A stretch of DNA of 64,000 bases from Streptomyces zingiberis (GTDB taxonomy: Bacteria; Actinomycetota; Actinomycetes; Streptomycetales; Streptomycetaceae). The translations under genes were made by a program, and so were the position numbers. Shown piece by piece: positions 57,841 through 64,000 of this stretch (the stretch's first letter is position 1; every line of letters begins with the position of its first letter). Below the pieces are notes generated by a model. The model worked only from the letters and a program-made list of their open reading frames with translations, searched no databases and was not told the origin of the DNA. Location: positions 186,001-250,000 of the forward strand of contig NZ_JAATEN010000004.1 in assembly GCF_012034935.1 (NCBI RefSeq). The letters are read 5' to 3'.

Positions 57841-57938
57841 CGTGCCGAACCGCCGTGCCGAACCGCCGTGCCGAACCGCCGTGCCGAACCGCCGTGCCGA
57901 ACCGCCGTGCCGAACCGCCGTGCCGAACCGCCGTGCCG
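57841..57938. repeat. 13-bp minisatellite, seven full units plus a partial one
   Basis: CGTGCCGAACCGC is repeated exactly at 57841, 57854, 57867, 57880, 57893, 57906 and 57919, followed by a partial copy to 57938. It lies in the 310-bp divergent region between the NHEJ polymerase and ligase genes. Being 13 bp it is not codon-phased, which argues against a coding role. Confidence 0.95.
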
Positions 57939-58056
57939 GCGGACCTCGGCCCCCCGGATCCGTGCCCCGGTACGCCCCGGTCCGGGCGCCTGCCCGTCTC
58001 CGCCGCCCGGCCCGCGCCAGGGCGCGCCCCCCGGGCGGCTGCCGCACACTCGGGCC

Positions 58057-59118
58057 ATGGACCTCCCGGTGATGCCGCCCGTCCGCCCGATGCTGGCCCG
58101 CACCGCCGCCCGCATCCCGCCGGACATGCTCTACGAGGCCAAGTGGGACGGCTTCCGCGCCCTGGTCTTCCGCGACGGCGAGGAGGTGCGGACCCTCAGC
58201 CGCTCCGGGCGGCCGCTGGACCGCTACTTCCCCGAACTGGTGACCGCCTTCCGCTCCGAGCTGCCCGAACGCTGCGTCCTCGACGGCGAGATCGTCGTCG
58301 CCCGCGGCCCCCGCCTCGACTTCGACGCGCTGCTGGAGCGGATCCACCCGGCGGACTCCCGGGTACGGCTGCTCGCCGAGCGCACCCCCGCGGCCTTCGT
58401 CGCCTTCGACGTGCTGGCGCTCGGCGACCGCTCACTGATGCACACGGCGCAGCGCGACCGGCGCGCGGAACTGGCGACGGCCCTCACCGCCACCGGCGAG
58501 CGGGTCTTCACCGCGCCGGCCACCTGGGACCTGGCTGCGGCCCGCCGCTGGTTCGACCAGTTCGAGGGCGCCGGCCTGGACGGCGTGGTGGCCAAACCGC
58601 CGGACCTGGGCTACCGCCCCGGCGAGCGGGTCATGGTGAAGGTCAAGCACGAGCGCACCGCGGACTGCGTGGTGGCCGGCCTCCGCCCGCACAAGAGCGG
58701 ACCGGTGGTCGGCTCGCTGCTGCTCGGCCTGTACGACGGCGAGGGGCGGCTCCAGCACGTCGGGGTCTGCGCCGCTTTCCCGATGCGGCGCCGGGCGGAG
58801 CTGTGGGAGGAGCTGGCCCCGCTGCGCATGGACTCGGCGGAGGGGCACCCGTGGGAGGACTGGGCCCGGAAGGAGGCCCACGAACGGGACCGCATGCCCG
58901 GAGCGCCCAGCCGCTGGTCCGCGGGGAAGGACCTCTCCTGGGCGCCGCTGCGGCCGGAGCGGGTCCTGGAGGTGGCCTACGACCACATGCAGGCGGGGCG
59001 TTTCCGGCACACGGCCCGGTTCCGCCGCTGGCGGCCGGACCGTGAGCCGGAGTCGTGCACCTACGCCCAGGTGGAGGAGCCCGTGAACTACGACTTGTCG
59101 TCGGTGCTGGCGGGGTGA
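58057..59118 (+). CDS. ATP-dependent DNA ligase (LigC/LigD-ligase type)
   Basis: 353 residues from ATG 58057. No ribosome site is visible, so the mRNA may be leaderless or initiate at the in-frame ATG 58072. Motif I is EAKWDGFRAL with adenylated Lys29; DGEIVVARG is motif III region, GLDGVVAKPPDLGY motif IV, and VKVKHERTADCVV motif V. The OB-fold domain follows to the C terminus. It seals nicks in end joining with the polymerase encoded divergently. The last 31 bp overlap the 3' end of the convergent YihY gene. Confidence 0.93.
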   Translation: MDLPVMPPVRPMLARTAARIPPDMLYEAKWDGFRALVFRDGEEVRTLSRSGRPLDRYFPELVTAFRSELPERCVLDGEIVVARGPRLDFDALLERIHPADSRVRLLAERTPAAFVAFDVLALGDRSLMHTAQRDRRAELATALTATGERVFTAPATWDLAAARRWFDQFEGAGLDGVVAKPPDLGYRPGERVMVKVKHERTADCVVAGLRPHKSGPVVGSLLLGLYDGEGRLQHVGVCAAFPMRRRAELWEELAPLRMDSAEGHPWEDWARKEAHERDRMPGAPSRWSAGKDLSWAPLRPERVLEVAYDHMQAGRFRHTARFRRWRPDREPESCTYAQVEEPVNYDLSSVLAG

Positions 59119-60146
59119 GCCCCGGCGGCGCCGGACGGCCCCGGCCGCTCCGGCTCCCTCCGCGCGGACCGGCGCAGCCGCGGGGGCCAGGCCCGGGTGT
59201 CGCGCGGCTCCACGTACGGCTCCTCGTCCCGCGGGTGACCGGCCTCCAGGGCGCGCTGACGGGCCAGTTCGGCGTCGAACTCCAGGCCGAGCAGGATCGC
59301 CAGATTGGAGATCCACAGCCAGATCAGGAAGACGACGACACCGGCCAGCGTGCCGTAGGTCTTGTTGTACGAGGCGAAGTTGGCCACGTAGAGCGCGAAG
59401 CCGCCGGAGGCCAGCAGCCAGAGCGCCACCGCGAGCACACTGCCCGGCGTCACCCAGCGGAAGCCGCGCCCGCGGACGTTGGGCGCGGCCCAGTACAGCA
59501 TCGCGATCATCAGCACCACGAGAAACAGCAGCACCGGCCACTTGGCCACGGACCAGACGGTGATCGCCGTGTTTCCCAGCCCGATCATCTCCCCGGCGCG
59601 GCTGGCCAGCGGCCCGGTGAAGACCACGATCACGGCGCTGGCCGCGAGCAGCACCATCAGCGCCACGGTCAGCCCCAGCCGCAGCGGCGTCACCTTCCAG
59701 ACGGGCCGGCCCTCCGGCAGGTCGTAGACGGCATTGGAGGTGCGGATGAACGCGGCGATGTAACCGGAGGCCGACCACACCGCGAAGAGCAGGCCGGCGA
59801 TCGCGACGAGGCCGCTGGCCGAACCGTTGTCCTGGAGCTGGGACACCGCGCGGTCCAGGATGTCCCGCGCCGGGCCGGGCGCCAGGGTGTGCAGGTTGTC
59901 CAGCACCCGCCGGGTCGCGGTCTCGCCCACCACGCCGAGCAGCGACACCAGCACCAGCAGCGCCGGGAAGATCGACAGCACCCCGTAGTAGGTCAGGGCG
60001 GCGGCGCGGTCCTGAAGGTCGTCGTCGGCGAACTCCTTGACGGTCCGGCGCAGCACGTCCTTCCAGGAGCGGGACGCAAGCCCGGTGGGGCCGCCCGGGG
60101 CGGGGTCGTCGTCGCGGACCGGCTCACGGTCGTCGGAAGCTCTCAT
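59088..60146 (-). CDS. YihY/UPF0761 family multi-pass membrane protein
   Basis: 352 residues from ATG 60146-60144. The family hallmark DRAAALTYYGVLSIFPALLVLVSLLG is near residue 45. Six hydrophobic segments follow, with WSASGYIAAFIRTSNAVYDLPEGRP and GTLAGVVVFLIWLWISNLAILLG. The C terminus is basic and Pro/Arg-rich. These proteins are often misnamed ribonuclease BN; the true function is unresolved (possibly virulence-factor BrkB-like transport). The stop lies inside the convergent ligase gene. Confidence 0.92.
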   Translation of the reverse strand: MRASDDREPVRDDDPAPGGPTGLASRSWKDVLRRTVKEFADDDLQDRAAALTYYGVLSIFPALLVLVSLLGVVGETATRRVLDNLHTLAPGPARDILDRAVSQLQDNGSASGLVAIAGLLFAVWSASGYIAAFIRTSNAVYDLPEGRPVWKVTPLRLGLTVALMVLLAASAVIVVFTGPLASRAGEMIGLGNTAITVWSVAKWPVLLFLVVLMIAMLYWAAPNVRGRGFRWVTPGSVLAVALWLLASGGFALYVANFASYNKTYGTLAGVVVFLIWLWISNLAILLGLEFDAELARQRALEAGHPRDEEPYVEPRDTRAWPPRLRRSARREPERPGPSGAAGAHPASTDDKS

Positions 60147-60669
60147 GTACTGCGGATCCCCCGGCGCGTGCCCGCCAACCGGGTGGGTTCGGCAGGGGCC
60201 GGGCAGTGAGCGGCGCCGGTGGCCGTCCGCCCTCCCCGGTGAGCGCCCTGTGAGGAAAACCACCCGCCCGCCTGGGGCCGGGCGCCGGGCAGGAGTTGGG
60301 GCGCCGCAGGCCCGTGCGGCGGGCCGGTCGGTTACCTCCCGCCGCGGCCGTCTGTGAGGATGGTGCGCCGTCGGCCCCGGTCCCGCGGCCCGTCCACGCG
60401 GCGGCCCCGGCGGCCGGAGCCGGCTGCCGGACCTCTCCCCGGCACCGCCGGCCCGGCACCCCGGCCCGCGACAGCCGGGGTGCCGGGCCGGGGGAAACAC
60501 CCTGACCGCGGCCCGGGCGCGGACGCCCGCGGCGGCCAGGTCATGCGGGCCTGCCGCCCCCGGACGGCGGGGGCACCGGTGGTCCGGACGGCCGCCGGCG
60601 GCCGCCTCGCCCGGCTCCGCGCGGCCTGTCTCCATCCCGCCCGGTCCCCCTGGGGCCTCCCGGCCCCGC
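60147..60669. other. non-coding stretch
   Basis: 523 bp between two reverse-strand genes. Open frames in both directions are compositional. The YihY promoter should lie near 60150-60250; no clear hexamers were found. Confidence 0.35.
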
Positions 60670-61224
60670 TCAGCCGCGCGCCGCCCGTGCCACCGCCCGC
60701 AGATAGCGGCCCACCGCACGGCGCTGCGCCCAGCGCCCCACCGGCCCCGCGAGCCGCGTCCAGCCGTTTCCGGCCCGGGAGAAGACGGCGATCTCGGCCC
60801 GTACCCACCCGTCCGCGTCCCGTACCACGGTGAAGGACTCCTCACCGCACTCCGGGTGGCCGGGCAGCGACCCGTAGCCGAAGCCCGCCCGGTCCGGCCC
60901 GTCCTCCGTCCAGATCACCCGGCAGGGGACCGGCGGCAGCGGCAGCCGCAGCCCGCCCGGCCGGGCGAGCAGCATCACCGTCGCCCCCTCGGCGGGCGGG
61001 AACCCCGGGCGGACCGTGAGCCCCAGCGACCGCTGCGGGCCCCAGCCCAGGACGGAGTCCCGGGCCCGCGCGAAGACCTCCGGGCCCCGGCCGATCCGCA
61101 GGGAGCGCCGGGCACGGGTGGGATATCCGGCCGGGAGGGGGCCGTCGCAGGTGGCGCCCACCTCGGGATACGTCGGCCGGGCGGCGCACGCGGCCCGGTA
61201 CGCCTGCTGGACGTCCTGTGCCAT
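60670..61224 (-). CDS. DUF1990 family protein
   Basis: 184 residues from ATG 61224-61222. The pattern GRGPEVFARARDSVLGWGPQRSLG, then CRVIWTEDGPDRAGFGYGSLPGHPECGEESF and WVRAEIAVFSRAGNGWTRLAGPVGRW matches DUF1990, a START-like family common in actinomycetes and plants with no established biochemical role. No signal peptide. Monocistronic. Confidence 0.9.
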   Translation of the reverse strand: MAQDVQQAYRAACAARPTYPEVGATCDGPLPAGYPTRARRSLRIGRGPEVFARARDSVLGWGPQRSLGLTVRPGFPPAEGATVMLLARPGGLRLPLPPVPCRVIWTEDGPDRAGFGYGSLPGHPECGEESFTVVRDADGWVRAEIAVFSRAGNGWTRLAGPVGRWAQRRAVGRYLRAVARAARG

Positions 61225-61479
61225 GGGGCGACTGTAGGCCAGGGGGCCAGGGGCGGACGGGGCAGGGGTGGCCCGCCCGGCGGTGGATTCAGGTCGGCCG
61301 ATCGTGCGTGTACCGGTTCCACGGAGAGGTCAATACCATCCAGAGGCCGGCATCCGCACCGCCGCGGTGCGGTGGGCCTCTGAGACCCGGGGACGGCGCC
61401 GATCGGGGGGCGATCCCCCGGTGACGGCCCGCTGTCCCGGGGGTGTGCGGGTGGAGCGAGGGTTTCCAGGGGGGAGAGC

Positions 61480-62595
61480 ATGCTTGCCGAGACGGTGTTC
61501 CATACCGACGACGTACCGCCGGGCCTGGGGGTGGACTCGTTCGTGGAGCGGCTGTCCCGGTCGCATGCGCCCATGACCGCGAACAGCGGGCCGGGCGAGG
61601 ACTTCGCGGCACACCAGCGGCATTTCGCCCTGGGCAGGCTGTCCGTGTACACCTCGGAGATCCACCCCTTGTCGGTGATCAGGACACCGCGACTGATCCG
61701 CCGGTCGGACCCGGAGATGTACCACCTGTCGCTGATCACCAAGGGCACGGTCGGCCTCACCATCGACGACCGTGACAGTCTGTACGGCCCGCTGGCGATG
61801 CGCACCAACGAGTCCTCGCGGCCGTTCGAGATACGGCTGGGCACCGATGGCGAAGCCATCGAGGCCGTCAGCGTGGACCTGCCGAAGGCCGTGCTGCCGC
61901 TGCCCCCGGCCCGGGCCGACCGGGTCATCGGACGCCCGCTCGACGGGCGCGGCGGCGTCGGGGCCCTGCTCGCCGGCTTCCTCACCACCCTGGCCGCGGG
62001 CACCCGTTCCTACACCGGGGCCGACGTACCGCGGCTGGAGACGGTCCTGACCGACCTGCTCGCCACGCTCTTCGCCCACGAACTGGACACGCTCGACGCC
62101 CTCCCCGCGGAGACCCGCCGGCACACCCTCACCCTGCGTATCCGCTCCTTCATCCACCAGCGCCTCGGCGACCCGGAACTCACCCCGCACGCCGTCGCCG
62201 CCGCCCACCACATCTCCGTCAGCCAACTGCACCGGATCTTCCGCGAGGAGGCTCCGGCGGGGGGCGGGCCGGACACGGTGATGGGTTACATCCGCGCCCA
62301 GCGCCTGGAACGGGCCCGGCGCGACCTCGCGGACCCGGCGCTGCGGACCCGGTCGATCGGCGAGATCGCGCTCCGCCGGGGCTTCACCCACCACGTCGTC
62401 TTCACCCGTGCCTTCCGCGCGGCCTACGGCATCGCGCCGCGCGACTACCGGCACCTGGAACTCGGGGATCCCGTGCGGAGTACGGGGCCCGTACCGCCGG
62501 CGACGGGCCCCGGGGCACCGGCCGCTCGGAACGGAGCGTCAAAGAACCTGCCACCGGCCGTCAACGACGTGGCACCTCCGCGCCTGGCAACCTGA
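61480..62595 (+). CDS. AraC family transcriptional regulator
   Basis: 371 residues from ATG 61480 (GGGGAGAGC upstream). The N-terminal half fits the AraC-binding-domain-like cupin fold of the AraC_binding_2 type (YHLSLITKGTVGLTIDD). The C-terminal HTH_18 domain reads IRSFIHQRLGDPELTPHAVAAAHHISVSQLHRIF and IGEIALRRGFTHHVVFTRAFRAAYGIAPRDYR. A 45-residue Pro/Ala tail follows. Ligand and targets are unknown; the secreted SH3-like gene 48 bp downstream may be co-transcribed. Confidence 0.93.
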   Translation: MLAETVFHTDDVPPGLGVDSFVERLSRSHAPMTANSGPGEDFAAHQRHFALGRLSVYTSEIHPLSVIRTPRLIRRSDPEMYHLSLITKGTVGLTIDDRDSLYGPLAMRTNESSRPFEIRLGTDGEAIEAVSVDLPKAVLPLPPARADRVIGRPLDGRGGVGALLAGFLTTLAAGTRSYTGADVPRLETVLTDLLATLFAHELDTLDALPAETRRHTLTLRIRSFIHQRLGDPELTPHAVAAAHHISVSQLHRIFREEAPAGGGPDTVMGYIRAQRLERARRDLADPALRTRSIGEIALRRGFTHHVVFTRAFRAAYGIAPRDYRHLELGDPVRSTGPVPPATGPGAPAARNGASKNLPPAVNDVAPPRLAT

Positions 62596-62643
62596 CGTCC
62601 GGTAGCACACAGGCCTGATGGCCGATGAGACAGAGGGGGAAGA

Positions 62644-62973
62644 ATGAACAGCATCCGACGGGTCGGCAGCACGTGTGCCGCGGTGGCACTTCTCGCGGCC
62701 GGCGGGATCGCGGTGGCGAGCCCGGCCGTGGCCTCCGCGGAGGGCGCGGCGTGTACGACCTACGCCGCGAAGGAGACCGTGAACATCCGCAACAAGCCCT
62801 CCACGAGCGGTGCGGTGGTGGGCAGCCTGACCAAGGGCAGGACGGTGTGCGGGACCGTGGTCAAGGGCGACAGCCACACCGCCTGCGGCGTGACGTCCTC
62901 CGCGTGGGTCAGGTTCAAGGAGAACCTCTACGTCGCCGGGGCGTGCATGAAGGTGGGCAAGACCCCGCTGTAA
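62644..62973 (+). CDS. secreted SH3-like (bacterial SH3) protein
   Basis: 109 residues from ATG 62644 (GAGGGGGAAGA upstream). A signal peptide ends near Ala32. The mature part has the SH3b pattern TVNIRNKPSTSGAVVGSLTKG with four cysteines (ACTTY, TVCGT, TACGV, GACMK) likely forming two disulfides. Bacterial SH3 domains bind cell-wall peptides or act as small signals. A strong terminator follows at 63014. Confidence 0.88.
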   Translation: MNSIRRVGSTCAAVALLAAGGIAVASPAVASAEGAACTTYAAKETVNIRNKPSTSGAVVGSLTKGRTVCGTVVKGDSHTACGVTSSAWVRFKENLYVAGACMKVGKTPL

Positions 62974-63013
62974 CACTCCGGTGTGGGACGGCTCTTCCGC
63001 CGTGTGCGCGTCC

Positions 63014-63050
63014 GGACGTCCCCGGAGACCGGCTGTCTCCGGGGACGTCC
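63014..63050 (+). terminator. strong terminator after the SH3-like gene
   Basis: Arms 63014-63029 (GGACGTCCCCGGAGAC) and 63035-63050 are perfectly complementary over 16 bp with a 5-nt loop. Confidence 0.85.
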
Positions 63051-63854
63051 CCATGAGGTGCGGCGGCCCCCGCCGCGCCGGACTCCGCGACCGCCGGGGC
63101 GCCGGCGCCGTCCGGACCCAGGTGGAGAAGACCATCCGCGGCGGGCCAGGACCGGGCCCTCGCCACCGTGGCCGATCGCCGGCGCGAGGTTCCCGGCGGG
63201 GCTCGGGGGGAGCGCGTGAGGGGAGCGGAGGCTTGCGTACCCGCCTGGGTACGGGGCCTGCCGGGCCCTCACCGGACCGCCCGGGTCTCCCGGACCTCCG
63301 GATCGCCGGGCGCCCGCGGCGGGCACTCCGTGTAATCCTTCCCTCCGGCCTCCGTGACACGTGGTTTGCCCGGTTCTGTGCGGGTTACCGCTGACCGCAG
63401 GCCCCGTGAACCGGGGGCGTGAGCGTACGGCCGCGCGCGACCGCGCGAGCCCCGGGCCGTCCGGCCCCGGGGCACCACCACGGCGAGCGGCGGCGCGATC
63501 GAGCAGAGGCGGAGGGCTGACGTGGACCGGGAACCGCGGAACACCCCCACGGGCGGCACCGGCGCCCCGTCCGGCGGCCCGCGGGGAGCCGGCCCCGGCG
63601 CGGCGGACTTCCGGCGGACACGCGGCAGGCGGGTGCCCCGGGCGCCCGCCGCGACGAGCCCGGGCGGGGCCGCCTCGCCGCCCCGGGCCGCGCCGCCGTC
63701 CGGGCCGCCTCCGTCCGGGCCCGCGACGGCGCGCGACGCCACGCGGGCGGGCCCGCCGTCCGGGGACGGCCCCCCTGCCGCCTGTGACGCGGCGCCCGCT
63801 CCCCCCGCCGCCCGCCGCCGCGCGCCCGGTCACGAGGCCCCGGGAGCCTGCCGC
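63051..63854. other. long non-coding stretch
   Basis: About 800 bp of very GC-rich sequence without a supported gene. A frame from GTG 63522 (GGAGGG upstream) is open into the nucleotidyltransferase-like gene, but its first 111 codons are Pro/Ala/Gly/Arg low complexity and probably not translated. Confidence 0.4.
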
Positions 63855-64000
63855 ATGCAGGCGATTCTGGAGGCCACCAAACAGGTCGCCGGGCTGCTGA
63901 AGGCCGCCGGGTACCCTTTCGCCCTGGCCGGCGGCGTCGCCGCGTACGCCCACGGCAACATGGCGCGGCTGGAGCACGACGCCGACTTCTGCGTGCTGCC
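63855..64000 (+). CDS. nucleotidyltransferase-like protein, N-terminal part (cut by window end)
   Basis: From ATG 63855 (GGGAG 8 nt upstream) the frame reads MQAILEATKQVAGLLKAAGY then PFALAGGVAAYAHGNM and ARLEHDADFCVLP and runs off the window. The LAGG..AYAHG....HDADF pattern fits minimal nucleotidyltransferase-fold proteins (GG then DxD). An upstream in-frame GTG at 63522 is possible but would add a low-complexity leader. Function cannot be judged from this fragment. Confidence 0.6.
   Translation, partial: MQAILEATKQVAGLLKAAGYPFALAGGVAAYAHGNMARLEHDADFCVL

Noticed and set aside
57842..58072. Reading frames through the 13-bp repeat giving repeated RAEPPCRTAVPN peptides
   Set aside because: The unit is not a multiple of three and the frame is open only because the repeat lacks stops; it continues into promoter sequence.
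63522..63854. GTG-initiated N-terminal extension of the last gene
   Set aside because: It has a possible ribosome site, but 111 codons of Pro/Ala/Gly/Arg low complexity in very GC-rich DNA are likely open by chance. Kept only as an alternative start.

Overview
The base composition (very high GC, strong G/C at third codon positions), GTG/TTG starts, AGGAGG-type ribosome sites and the gene families present all point to a Streptomyces chromosome. No rRNA, tRNA, transposase, integrase, phage gene or CRISPR array was seen.

Layout. 1-1256: end of a MocR/PdxR-like regulator, a small membrane protein and an ankyrin protein. 1423-6433: a reverse-strand metal-uptake type operon (lipoprotein solute-binding protein, fused DppB-DppC permease, MFS exporter) behind a near-perfect Zur box that abuts a TATAAT -10 element. 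6435-11552: a GNAT acetyltransferase, an 84-aa protein, a secreted CE1 feruloyl-esterase-like enzyme with a CBM13 domain, a NUDIX hydrolase, and two long gene-poor stretches.

11847-30281 is the centrepiece: a C7-cyclitol (valienamine-type) biosynthetic cluster. Reverse operon A (20041 to 11847) carries a GT4 glycosyltransferase, SDR, MFS, ROK kinase, zinc dehydrogenase, SDR, TIM-barrel epimerase and a 2-epi-5-epi-valiolone synthase-type cyclase. Mini-operon B (22687 to 20694) carries a LuxR-type regulator and a second glycosyltransferase, with its own promoter and terminator. Operon C (28705 to 22946) carries a VldE/ValL-like GT20 pseudoglycosyltransferase, MFS, HAD phosphatase, sugar-1-phosphate nucleotidyltransferase and a second ROK kinase. 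A divergent NagA-type deacetylase (29142-30281) adjoins it. No aminotransferase is present. Together with the deacetylase this suggests that the bridging nitrogen comes from a glucosamine-type acceptor, as in salbostatin, rather than from validamine as in validamycin. At least eight rare TTA codons in five of these genes predict bldA (developmental) control.

30512-43123: a HipA-like protein, CE7 esterase, secreted proteins, an M23 peptidase, OsmC, an anti-sigma-type ATPase, a CDF transporter, phosphoketolase (xfp), 6-phosphogluconate dehydrogenase (gnd) and an MreB-like protein. 43533-46746: a c-di-AMP (ydaO) riboswitch followed by two tandem resuscitation-promoting-factor/LysM/M23 cell-wall hydrolases; only the first has the riboswitch.

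46863-64000: a CE15 glucuronoyl esterase, a three-subunit Pao-like molybdenum hydroxylase operon, a PHP phosphoesterase, an isochorismatase-like hydrolase, a CE2-like esterase, a VOC protein, divergent non-homologous end-joining genes (LigD-type polymerase and ATP-dependent ligase) flanking a 13-bp minisatellite, a YihY membrane protein, DUF1990, an AraC regulator, a secreted SH3-like protein, and the start of a nucleotidyltransferase-like gene cut by the window end.
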